NCBI RefSeq assembly: GCF_010500845.1
Contig: NZ_JAAAMI010000006.1
Location: 124,001-188,000 of the forward strand
Origin: Flagellimonas sediminis
GTDB taxonomy: Bacteria; Bacteroidota; Bacteroidia; Flavobacteriales; Flavobacteriaceae
DNA length: 64,000 nt
Direction: 5' to 3'
The notes below the pieces were generated by a model. The model was not told where the DNA came from and ran no database searches. It saw only the letters and a list, made by a program, of their open reading frames with translations. Each line of letters opens with the position of its first letter. Position 1 is the stretch's first letter. The position numbers were made by a program, and so were the translations under genes. Of this stretch, positions 29,031 through 37,301 are shown in pieces.

Positions 29031-30303
29031 GGGCCCCTTTGGAAGGATAGATTGGATCACAGTAATCCTTTATGCGTTGTTGGTATTTATTGGTTGGACC
29101 AATATTTATTCCACCTCTTTGACCGATCAAGGCACTTCCATTTTTGATTTTTCCACTCTTTATGGGAAACAACTCTTTTTCATTGGGTTGGCGTTTCTTG
29201 GAATCATTTTCGTGCTCTTTGTCGAATCCAGCTTTTTTGAACGTTTTGCTTCCATTTTCTATGTGGTTTCCATAGTCTTATTATTGGGGCTCTTTGTTTT
29301 TGGGAAAAAAATTGCCGGAGCCACCTCTTGGTACGATCTGGGATTTTTTAATTTTCAGCCTTCGGAGCTGGCAAAGGTTACCACCGCCTTGGCTTTGGCC
29401 AAATTCTTGAGTGATATCCAAACCGATATCCGGAATAGGAGACATCAATTGTATGCTTTGACCATCATTTTGTTGCCTGCATTGCTCATCCTGCCGCAAC
29501 CGGACCCGGGGAGTTCGTTGATCTATTTTTCCTTGTTCTTTGTGCTTTTTAGGGAAGGTTTTCCGCTGTATTACCTTGGAATTCTCCTAGTAATCGTAGT
29601 GTTGTTCGCCACCACGTTGATGTTCGGAACGGTATGGGTGGTGATCGGATTGGTGACACTTGCCTTATTGGTCTATACTTTTAAAAAAGCCTCTCTTAAA
29701 ATTCCTGTATTGCCTGTTATTGGGGCAATTGTGGTTTCAACGCTTTTTTCACTGTCTGTAAACTTTGTGTTCGAACATGTGTTTGAACAGCGCCACCGTG
29801 ACCGCTTCGTGCTTTGGCTGAGCTTGGAAAAGGATGAGAAGAAATTGGAAGAAATCCGAAAAACAATAGGATACAACACCTATCAATCGGAAAAGGCCAT
29901 TGAATCCGGCGGATTTTTTGGAAAGGGATTCTTGGAGGGTACCCGTACCAAAGGTGACTTTGTGCCGGAGCAACATAGCGATTACATTTTCAGTTCCGTT
30001 GGGGAAGAGTGGGGGTTTTTGGGTACTACCACGGTCATCATCCTGTTTTCGATTTTCTTTCTCCGGTTGATCTTTATTGCCGAAAGACAGAAAAGTGATT
30101 TTAGCAGAATGTACGGCTACGGGGTTATTTCATTACTGGTTTTTCACTATTTCATCAATATTGGAATGGTAATCGGATTATTGCCTACCATCGGGGTTCC
30201 CCTGCCCTTTTTTAGCTATGGCGGATCAGGACTCATCTTTTTCAGTATGTTGCTGTTCATCTTCCTGAAACTGGATTCTAACCGTTTGAAAGACGGTATC
30301 TAA
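29020..30303 (+). CDS. rodA: Peptidoglycan glycosyltransferase RodA (SEDS family)
   Basis: 427 residues, multi-spanning membrane protein with GTG start at 29020 inside the end of mrdA. SEDS motifs are present: FNFQPSELAKVTTALALAKFL, LPQPDPGSSLIYF, GEEWGFLGTT and the final loop PTIGVPLPFFSYGGSG. It polymerises lipid II glycan strands. Compared with classical RodA (~370 residues) it has a larger mid-protein cytosolic or periplasmic insert (LSLEKDEKKLEEIRKTIGYN), usual in Bacteroidota. Its TAA interlocks with the nuclease gene's stop (CTAA, 30300-30303). Confidence 0.96.
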   Translation: MSGKGPFGRIDWITVILYALLVFIGWTNIYSTSLTDQGTSIFDFSTLYGKQLFFIGLAFLGIIFVLFVESSFFERFASIFYVVSIVLLLGLFVFGKKIAGATSWYDLGFFNFQPSELAKVTTALALAKFLSDIQTDIRNRRHQLYALTIILLPALLILPQPDPGSSLIYFSLFFVLFREGFPLYYLGILLVIVVLFATTLMFGTVWVVIGLVTLALLVYTFKKASLKIPVLPVIGAIVVSTLFSLSVNFVFEHVFEQRHRDRFVLWLSLEKDEKKLEEIRKTIGYNTYQSEKAIESGGFFGKGFLEGTRTKGDFVPEQHSDYIFSSVGEEWGFLGTTTVIILFSIFFLRLIFIAERQKSDFSRMYGYGVISLLVFHYFINIGMVIGLLPTIGVPLPFFSYGGSGLIFFSMLLFIFLKLDSNRLKDGI

Positions 30304-31097
30304 AATTTCCATCCGGAAAATTCCACTTTTTGCTCGATGGCTTCTTGCCAAGATTCCGGCTGATTTTGAAAAAAATCGATTCCCGTTTTCTCTTCCAACT
30401 CATCTACCGAAACCAAGAAACGTTGCAATGGGACATTGCTTTCCGTAGCGGGGATCAAAAAGGCCAAAACTTGGGGCACACCTCCATTCTGTTTGAGAAC
30501 GATCTTATAAAAAGCCTTGGGCACATCTACATCTTCTTCCCCGATTTCACGTAAACCATCTTCCAGCACTCCTCCTGTGATGACAACAAGATCCCCATAT
30601 TTTTTACACCATCTTCTTACCTGCTGCTCCAATCGGTTCCAAACCCCTGCATTGAAATCTTTATCCTGCGGACTTATATTGCTGGTATAAAATGTCTCGT
30701 TATAGGCCAACTCTGAAAAGCGACGGTCCCCTGCCGGACATAAATGTCCGCGATCGTAACCGGAACCGCGATAGTTTTTCCAATCTGCGGATTTGGTGCT
30801 CACCTTCGGGTCTTCAATAAAGTGAGGTCGCTTTCTGTCATCATAGGTCAGTTGGCTTTTTGTAAGTTCATAGGCCACCCATTCCGCTTGCTCAAAAGGT
30901 TCATTATAGGAAAGGGAAAAAAATTGGTGGTGGACCACTTCCCCTGTAGTGGAACTCGGCAAAAAATTAGTATCAACCTCAACACTTCCAGGACTGTCCG
31001 GATCAGAATAGGTGGATGGGGCATAATAATTTTCTACCAACCAAAATGCAATCAGGCATAGGGCAAAAAGTACGGAGTAAAGTGTTTTTTTATTCAT
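30300..31097 (-). CDS. Membrane-anchored DNA/RNA non-specific endonuclease (NUC1 family)
   Basis: 265 residues from the ATG at 31097 (MNKKTLYSVLFALCLIAFWL), which gives a signal anchor. The betabetaalpha-metal nuclease motif is YDRGHLCPAGDRRF; the His of DRGH is the general base. The Asn that holds Mg2+ is in SPQDKDFNAGVWNRLEQ. It probably cuts DNA or RNA outside the cytoplasm, for nutrient recovery or defence against incoming DNA. It converges on rodA with interlocked stops and no terminator between. Confidence 0.9.
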   Translation of the reverse strand: MNKKTLYSVLFALCLIAFWLVENYYAPSTYSDPDSPGSVEVDTNFLPSSTTGEVVHHQFFSLSYNEPFEQAEWVAYELTKSQLTYDDRKRPHFIEDPKVSTKSADWKNYRGSGYDRGHLCPAGDRRFSELAYNETFYTSNISPQDKDFNAGVWNRLEQQVRRWCKKYGDLVVITGGVLEDGLREIGEEDVDVPKAFYKIVLKQNGGVPQVLAFLIPATESNVPLQRFLVSVDELEEKTGIDFFQNQPESWQEAIEQKVEFSGWKF

Positions 31098-31202
31098 GGA
31101 TAACCAAAATCGACACAAAATTAACCAAAATTGAGGGAGGAGTTTTGGCTTATTTGCGTTGATTTGTCATTACTTTTATACAGCATCCTAAGGTACCCAA
31201 CG

Positions 31203-32096
31203 ATGATTACCAAACAGATATTTCCCTTAACATATATTTTTAGCGAGATCAAAATCTCCCTGCTTACCGTTACACTTATCGGCGTAGTGGTGGATATTTT
31301 TCCAATCTTTTTTCCTGGTTTTTTACCAGACATTCCCATTTCAATAGCAACCACATTGGGCATTGCCATTTCCATTTTGATCTCTTTTAAGGTTAACCAG
31401 TCTTATGACAGGTGGTGGGAAGCCCGTAAAGTTTGGGGAGAAATTGTAAACGATTCCCGCACACTGGTTTTACAATTAAAAATGTATATGGATCCAAGCG
31501 ACCCCATAATCAAGACCATTGCTTACCGACAGATTGCGTGGTGTTATTCCTTGGGGCAATCTTTAAGAAAAACAGATCCATTAAAAAATTTGGGTGGATT
31601 GGTCTCTGAATTAGAACTAAAACAATTACAATCACAAAAAAATGTTCCCTTGGGTATTCTCAATTTTCAAATCGATCCCATTAGAAAACAATTTGACGAA
31701 GGAAAATTGGACGGTTTTTCGAGACTACAATTGGAAGGAACTTTGGCACGACTGACCGCATCGATGGGGAAATGTGAGCGAATTAAGAACACGGTGTTCC
31801 CTACCACATACCGTAAGGGCTTGCACTTGGCCATTTACCTGTTCGTGATTTTTCTAGCCATGTCAGAACCGCTCCGATTGTTCGTAGTATTGGAGGTTTT
31901 TATTTTGGTCATCATTTCCATGGTTTTCTTTTTTCTTGAAAAGGCTGCCTTCAGATTACAAGACCCTTTTGAAAATCAGCCTACCGATACCCCTGTAACA
32001 TCCATAGCGAGGACTATCGACATCAACTTAAGGCAACTTTTGGACGAAACGGGGATTCCACAGCCAATTGAATCCAACGATTTTTACGTTATGTGA
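31203..32096 (+). CDS. Bestrophin-family (UPF0187) anion channel
   Basis: 297 residues from ATG 31203 (MITKQIFPLTYIF). The pattern VNQSYDRWWEARKVWGEIVNDSR is the family signature. Transmembrane helices lie near the N-terminus and at ~220-260 (LHLAIYLFVIFLAMSEPLRLF, VLEVFILVIISMVFFFLEK), and the C-terminal DPFENQPTDTPV closes the bestrophin core. Bacterial members form pentameric ion channels in the inner membrane. The gene stands alone and converges on prc with a shared terminator. Confidence 0.9.
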   Translation: MITKQIFPLTYIFSEIKISLLTVTLIGVVVDIFPIFFPGFLPDIPISIATTLGIAISILISFKVNQSYDRWWEARKVWGEIVNDSRTLVLQLKMYMDPSDPIIKTIAYRQIAWCYSLGQSLRKTDPLKNLGGLVSELELKQLQSQKNVPLGILNFQIDPIRKQFDEGKLDGFSRLQLEGTLARLTASMGKCERIKNTVFPTTYRKGLHLAIYLFVIFLAMSEPLRLFVVLEVFILVIISMVFFFLEKAAFRLQDPFENQPTDTPVTSIARTIDINLRQLLDETGIPQPIESNDFYVM

Positions 32097-32107
32097 TTTT
32101 TGAACAT

Positions 32108-32142
32108 AAAAAAACCGACCCCAAAAAGGGTCGGTTCTTAAT
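32108..32142. terminator. Bidirectional terminator between the bestrophin gene and prc
   Basis: AACCGACCC (32113-32121) pairs with GGGTCGGTT (32128-32136). A-run on the left, TTCTTAAT on the right. Confidence 0.82.
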
Positions 32143-32157
32143 ATTGGATGAAATCGG

Positions 32158-34329
32158 TTATCCTTTTACACTGGCCAATTTCCTTTCTTGTTGTTTAATG
32201 TTGTTCAAATGAAGGTCTTTTAGCACGTTAACGGCCTCTTCAACATAAATATCGCGGGCCAAATCTTTGTGCCATCTGTCCCTCTTCTCCCTAAGCACAG
32301 AATCTTGGGTAAAGAGTTCCGTTTCATATTTCAATGAGCCAAAAGAAAGCTTGGAATCATAATCCCTTAATGTCTTGAACTTATCGGATTGTTTTTTGGC
32401 CTCTTCCGCCTTTTGAACATAGGCGTCATAGTTCAGGGAAATCACATTTTCATCTTGCTGAGCCTTGATCCATTTGGCATTTTCCTCAATTAACTTGATC
32501 TGCGGATTGTTTTCCATACGTTTTTTACTGTTGGCCACGGCTGTTTCAAAATCGATGTAGCCATCCCAAATTTTATAATCGGCTGGAGTGATCTTATCCC
32601 AACCCAATGGGTTTTGTTGATCGCGCTCCCCAAGGTCGATATAGCTGTATTTGTCCGGCATTACGATATCGCTCTTCACACCCTCCAACTGGGTAGAACC
32701 CCCGTTGATCCTATAAAACTTCTGGGTAGTCAATTTAATGGCCCCCAAATCACCTTGGTCGTTGCTTCTTACGATATTGTCCAAAGGAATCACGTTTTGA
32801 ACGGTTCCCTTACCAAAGGTCTGTTTGCTGCCTATGATAACGGCCCTCTTGTAATCCTGCATGGCCGCGGCCAAAATTTCGGAGGCGGAGGCAGACAATT
32901 CATTGACCAAAATTACCAAAGGTCCATCCCATTGAATGCGTTCGTCCTTGTCCTCATGTACTTCTTTGCGCTGTCCTGAGGATCGTACCTGTACTATAGG
33001 ACCATCTTTGATGAACAATCCGGCCATTTCCACAACGGTCTTCAAAGAACCTCCTCCGTTATCTCTAAGATCCAAAATGATACCTTCGGCACCGGCTTCT
33101 TTCAGTCTTTCTACCTCCTTGGCCACATCGGTAGCCGCGTTGCGTTCGGTGTAATCCTCAAAATCCACATAGAACTTGGGAAGGTTAATCAAACCATATT
33201 TGTGATCGTCACTGTCTATAGTGGCCGATTTTGCATAAGATTCTTCCAACTCTACCACATCCCTGACTATGGATACTATTTGAATGGTTCCATCCACTTT
33301 TCTAACGGTAAGGTCTACAGTGGTTCCTTTTGGGCCTTTGATCAGTTTGATGGCATCGTCAAGACGCATTCCCACGATATCGATAGGTTCCTCCCCCTGC
33401 TGACCTACTTTCAGGATTTCATCACCTACTTCAAGAGTCTGGTCCCTCCAAACAGGTCCACCGGAAATGATCTCCACAATCTTGGCACCTTCCGGCTTCT
33501 TCTGAAGTCGGGCACCGATACCTTCAAATTTACCGGACATACCAATATCAAATCGTTCCTTTTCCTCAGGAGCAAAATAGAAGGTGTGGGGATCAAATTC
33601 TTCCACAATGGTGTTCAAATATTGTACGAACCAGTCCTTGCGTTCCAAATCGTCCACAAAGTCGAAGAATTCGTCCAAAGTGTTTTTGGTCACTTCCCTG
33701 GCTTCTTGCTCAGTGGCAATTTTATCCACGTTTGTTGGAATGTCGTTGAAGGCTAAAATTGTTTCTGAGTCCACATTGGCCTCTTGGTTGGCATCAGAGA
33801 TCCTGTTGTCAACTTTGTTTTCAAAAACAGTAAGGGTATTGTACTTGAGTTGCTTTCTCCAACGTTCTTTCAACTGTTTTTTGTTGGCCGCGAACTCTTG
33901 GTTCTCGTAGTCAATGTTGATGGTTTCATCAAGGGTGTAATCAAATGGTTCTGCCAATACTTCCTTGTAGATTTCCTTGGCTTCTTCCATACGCACCATC
34001 AAGCGTTGATACACGGCATTGAAAAAAGTGATGTCGGTATTCTTGATCTCGTCATCGATCATAAACCGGTATTTCTCAAATTCCCTGATATCGCTTTCAA
34101 GGAAATATCTCTTGGTGGGATCTACAATGTCGATGAAGTCATCAAAAACATTGGAACTAAAATTGTCGTTTAGGTCTTTGGGCTCATAATGTCCCCTTTC
34201 CAAAACATACGTTATCAAATCCAGCAAAAGCTTATCCTTGTCGTCGTTTTCAAAAGACTTATTGGTAAAGCTACAAGAGGCTACTGCAACAAGAATAACC
34301 AAAAGTGCCAAGATAAAGTTCTTCTTCAT
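32158..34329 (-). CDS. prc: Carboxy-terminal processing (tail-specific) protease, Prc type
   Basis: 723 residues from ATG 34329, the only start giving a lipoprotein signal (MKKNFILALLVILVAVASC). Then a helical N-terminal domain, a PDZ domain (FEGIGARLQKKPEGAKIVEI...VGDEILKVG), and the S41 protease core: GIILDLRDNGGGSL, the nucleophile in NELSASASEI and the catalytic Lys in GSKQTFGKGTVQ. The C-terminal helical DUF3340-like part follows. It degrades or trims periplasmic proteins from their C-termini. Standard Prc length for Bacteroidota. Confidence 0.96.
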   Translation of the reverse strand: MKKNFILALLVILVAVASCSFTNKSFENDDKDKLLLDLITYVLERGHYEPKDLNDNFSSNVFDDFIDIVDPTKRYFLESDIREFEKYRFMIDDEIKNTDITFFNAVYQRLMVRMEEAKEIYKEVLAEPFDYTLDETINIDYENQEFAANKKQLKERWRKQLKYNTLTVFENKVDNRISDANQEANVDSETILAFNDIPTNVDKIATEQEAREVTKNTLDEFFDFVDDLERKDWFVQYLNTIVEEFDPHTFYFAPEEKERFDIGMSGKFEGIGARLQKKPEGAKIVEIISGGPVWRDQTLEVGDEILKVGQQGEEPIDIVGMRLDDAIKLIKGPKGTTVDLTVRKVDGTIQIVSIVRDVVELEESYAKSATIDSDDHKYGLINLPKFYVDFEDYTERNAATDVAKEVERLKEAGAEGIILDLRDNGGGSLKTVVEMAGLFIKDGPIVQVRSSGQRKEVHEDKDERIQWDGPLVILVNELSASASEILAAAMQDYKRAVIIGSKQTFGKGTVQNVIPLDNIVRSNDQGDLGAIKLTTQKFYRINGGSTQLEGVKSDIVMPDKYSYIDLGERDQQNPLGWDKITPADYKIWDGYIDFETAVANSKKRMENNPQIKLIEENAKWIKAQQDENVISLNYDAYVQKAEEAKKQSDKFKTLRDYDSKLSFGSLKYETELFTQDSVLREKRDRWHKDLARDIYVEEAVNVLKDLHLNNIKQQERKLASVKG

Positions 34330-34532
34330 AGTGTGATTTTTTTCTGGAGCGAAATAATCTGACCTCATACCGTCAAATCTTCGTTACGTCATCCGTCGTT
34401 CTTAATTGTATGAATTCTCTAAGATACAGAAAAAACCGTGCCAGTTCCGTTCGCTGCTTTTAATTTTTTGTTAAACGGTGAAGGCTCCATATCCTTATGA
34501 AAAACGTATTTTTATGCCTTTAATTATACCAC

Positions 34533-35309
34533 ATGGAAAAACCGCTCATTTTGGTCACCAATGATGATGGCATCACAGCTCCCGGGCTTAGGGCACTGAT
34601 CCGTACCATGAAAAAGATCGGAGAGGTGGTCGTCGTGGCCCCGGATAGCCCCCAATCGGGTATGGGACATGCCATTACGGTAGACAGCACGCTGTTTTCC
34701 AAGAAAGTGGTGGTAGACCACAAAGAAGGTGCCCCTAGCGAGTATAGCTGTAGTGGAACCCCGGCAGATTGCGTAAAATTGGCCCTTCGGGTAATCTTGG
34801 ACCGAACTCCTGATATCTGCGTAAGTGGCATCAACCACGGCTCCAACTCCTCTATAAATGTGATTTATTCAGGTACCATGAGTGCTGCCATTGAAGCGGG
34901 CATTGAAGGTATTCCCGCCATTGGGTTTTCCCTATGCGATTATTCCTGGAACGCCGATTTTGAACCTTGTTTGGGTGCTGTCAAGAAAATCGTTTCCGAG
35001 GCGTTGACCAACGGAATGCCCAAGGGAACCGTACTCAATGTGAACATTCCCAAAATTGAAAAACCCAAGGGAATAAAAATATGCAGACAGGCACGAGGGA
35101 ATTGGAAGGAAGAATTTGACAAACGCAGGAGTCCATCCGGAAAGGATTATTACTGGCTGACCGGGGAGTTTGAGCTTTTGGACAAAGGGGAGGATACCGA
35201 TGAGTGGGCCTTGTCACAAGGTTATATTTCGGTGGTTCCCACGCAATTTGACCTTACGGCGCATCATGCCATACCATTAATCAACAATTGGAACTTACAT
35301 GAACAATAG
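34533..35309 (+). CDS. surE: 5'/3'-nucleotidase SurE
   Basis: 258 residues. The metal-binding Asp pair is in ILVTNDDGITAPGLRAL, a conserved Ser/Asn follow in APDSPQSGMGHAIT and GINHGSNSSINVIYSGT. SurE removes phosphate from nucleoside 5'- and 3'-monophosphates in the cytoplasm and has a stress-survival role in other bacteria. It overlaps the next small gene by 11 bases and belongs to the surE - small membrane protein - lpxB group seen in many Flavobacteriia. Confidence 0.96.
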   Translation: MEKPLILVTNDDGITAPGLRALIRTMKKIGEVVVVAPDSPQSGMGHAITVDSTLFSKKVVVDHKEGAPSEYSCSGTPADCVKLALRVILDRTPDICVSGINHGSNSSINVIYSGTMSAAIEAGIEGIPAIGFSLCDYSWNADFEPCLGAVKKIVSEALTNGMPKGTVLNVNIPKIEKPKGIKICRQARGNWKEEFDKRRSPSGKDYYWLTGEFELLDKGEDTDEWALSQGYISVVPTQFDLTAHHAIPLINNWNLHEQ

Positions 35310-35586
35310 AAAAGAAATCATCATTGGCTTTGTGGTAGGACTCATTGCCAATACGTTCGGTACCTTGCTCTATATACTTCTCTTTTCAGACCTGAGCATC
35401 ATTGATACTTTTAATGCTGCTGTGGATCAAGGTCATATTGGCAGTTTGCTTGCGTTGGGCGCTATTTTAAACTTGATCGCCTTTTTTGGGTTTTTGAGGA
35501 TCAAAAGAGATCAAAGGGCCAAGGGGGTTATGTTGGCCACATTGGTTACGGCGTTGGTTATTTTGATGTATAAAGTACTATCATAG
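35299..35586 (+). CDS. Small three-helix membrane protein between surE and lpxB
   Basis: 95 residues with three hydrophobic segments (IIIGFVVGLIANTFGTLLYILLF, IGSLLALGAILNLIAFFGFL and GVMLATLVTALVILMYKVL). No known domain. It starts inside the end of surE and stops 26 bases before lpxB, so it is co-transcribed with a lipid A gene. Positional conservation in the family suggests an inner-membrane role, otherwise unknown. Confidence 0.8.
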   Translation: MNNRKEIIIGFVVGLIANTFGTLLYILLFSDLSIIDTFNAAVDQGHIGSLLALGAILNLIAFFGFLRIKRDQRAKGVMLATLVTALVILMYKVLS

Positions 35587-35612
35587 ATTAATTTTGAACT
35601 TGAACTTTCTCC

Positions 35613-36725
35613 ATGAAATACTACATCATAGCCGGTGAAGCCTCTGGGGACCTCCACGGTTCCAATTTGATCAAGGCCCTCAAAAAGGAGGATGCCTCAG
35701 CGGATATCCGTTGCTGGGGGGGTGATTTAATGGAAAAAGCTGGAGGAAAACTGGCCAAGCACTACAAGGACATGGCCTTTATGGGTTTTTTGGAGGTGTT
35801 CAAGAACATTCCCACCATTTTCAAAAATATTGCCTATTGTAAAGAAGACATTCAAAAATTCCAACCGGATGTCATCATTTTTATTGATTTTTCCGGATTT
35901 AACCTTCGGATTGCGAAATGGGCCAAGGAACAAGGTTTTAAGACCAACTATTACATCTCGCCCCAAATTTGGGCCTCTCGCGAGGGTCGAATCAAAAAAA
36001 TCAAAAGGGACATCGATGCCATGTATGTGATCCTTCCCTTTGAAAAGGATTTTTATGAAAAGAAACATGGCTTCCCTGTTCAGTTTGTGGGACACCCACT
36101 TATTGATGCCATCGAAAATACTGCGGTGGAAGAAAATGAATCTTTCAGAAAAGAAAACGGACTAGATCCTGAAAAACCGATTATTGCCCTTCTACCAGGT
36201 AGCCGGAAACAAGAGGTGCAAAAAATGTTGGATGTAATGCTATCCGTGAAAGGCGACTTTCCCGATTATCAATTTGTAATTGCAGGGGCGCCCAGCCTTC
36301 CCGATGAATTCTATGAAGCTTTTTTAAAAGGGAACAAAGTCGGGTACGTTTCCAACAAAACCTATACCCTCCTCAAACATTCCCATGCCGCATTGGTCAC
36401 CAGTGGAACCGCCACTTTGGAGACCGCACTTTTTGCCATTCCTCAAGTGGTATGCTATAAAGGAAATTGGATTTCGTACCAAATCGCCAAGCGGATCATC
36501 ACCCTGGATTACATCTCCCTGGTAAACCTTATTATGGACAGAGAAGTAGTTAAAGAATTGATTCAGAATGAATTGACATCAAAAAATCTTAAAAAAGAGT
36601 TGTTTAAAATTATCGGGGGACCGGAACGAGAACGCATTTTATCAGACTATAATCTGTTGCGTGAAAAATTGGGAGGAAGCGGTGCCAGTCAATTGGCGGC
36701 CAAATTAATCGTTGAAAATGTGTAG
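35613..36725 (+). CDS. lpxB: Lipid-A-disaccharide synthase LpxB
   Basis: 370 residues, a GT19 glycosyltransferase joining UDP-diacylglucosamine and lipid X at the cytoplasmic face of the inner membrane. Family motifs: AGEASGDLHGSNLIKALK, FIDFSGFNLRIAKWAK, YYISPQIWASREGRIKKI, FVGHPLIDAIE, LLPGSRKQEV and VTSGTATLETALF. Complete and normal length. Confidence 0.97.
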   Translation: MKYYIIAGEASGDLHGSNLIKALKKEDASADIRCWGGDLMEKAGGKLAKHYKDMAFMGFLEVFKNIPTIFKNIAYCKEDIQKFQPDVIIFIDFSGFNLRIAKWAKEQGFKTNYYISPQIWASREGRIKKIKRDIDAMYVILPFEKDFYEKKHGFPVQFVGHPLIDAIENTAVEENESFRKENGLDPEKPIIALLPGSRKQEVQKMLDVMLSVKGDFPDYQFVIAGAPSLPDEFYEAFLKGNKVGYVSNKTYTLLKHSHAALVTSGTATLETALFAIPQVVCYKGNWISYQIAKRIITLDYISLVNLIMDREVVKELIQNELTSKNLKKELFKIIGGPERERILSDYNLLREKLGGSGASQLAAKLIVENV

Positions 36726-36758
36726 TTTTATCTTCCAAGAAAGAAAATCTATTCTTGG

Positions 36759-37301
36759 ATGTTTCGAAAAACCATAATCTTACTGTTATTTTTTGCAGTG
36801 GCGGCCTGCGGTCCCGGCAAAAAAAAACGAACCTACAGCAGGACCCGGACCGTAACGGTTGAGGGGTCGACCGAAGACACTATCCCCTTAAAATCGGAAA
36901 AAGAGGAAATCGTGAACGAAAAGGCCGAGGCCATAATTTCCACAGCGATGTCCTATTCCGGCACACGTTACAAGTACGGGGGCACCACGAACAAAGGCAT
37001 GGATTGTTCTGGTCTGGTATATGTTTCCTTAAAGGAAAATGACATTATGTTTCCAAGGAGTTCCTATCAAATGTCCATGGAAGGTCAAAAAATTGAAGTG
37101 GGGGAAGTCCAAAAAGGCGACTTGCTTTATTTTCAGACTTCCAAAACCGGAAAGCGGATCAACCACGTGGGCCTGGTTGTTGAAGTGGACGGGGACGACA
37201 TTAAATTTATTCACGCCACAACCTCAAGGGGCGTTCTGGTATCCTCATTACGGGAAGGATATTGGAAATATGCCTTTGTAAAAGCCATGCGTATCCTATA
37301 G
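36759..37301 (+). CDS. NlpC/P60 cell-wall hydrolase lipoprotein
   Basis: 180 residues with a lipoprotein signal (ILLLFFAVAACGPGKKKR). The NlpC/P60 catalytic Cys is in KGMDCSGLVYVSL, the His in RINHVGLVVEV, and a third polar residue in FIHATTSRGV. It cleaves peptide stems of peptidoglycan in the periplasm. Its stop TAG is directly followed by, and overlaps with, a GTG that probably starts comEC. Confidence 0.93.
   Translation: MFRKTIILLLFFAVAACGPGKKKRTYSRTRTVTVEGSTEDTIPLKSEKEEIVNEKAEAIISTAMSYSGTRYKYGGTTNKGMDCSGLVYVSLKENDIMFPRSSYQMSMEGQKIEVGEVQKGDLLYFQTSKTGKRINHVGLVVEVDGDDIKFIHATTSRGVLVSSLREGYWKYAFVKAMRIL

Noticed and set aside
37262-37301. ATG at 37262 as comEC start
   Set aside because: It lies inside the NlpC/P60 gene and adds a 13-residue tail unlike ComEC N-termini; the GTG at 37301 abuts the stop codon.
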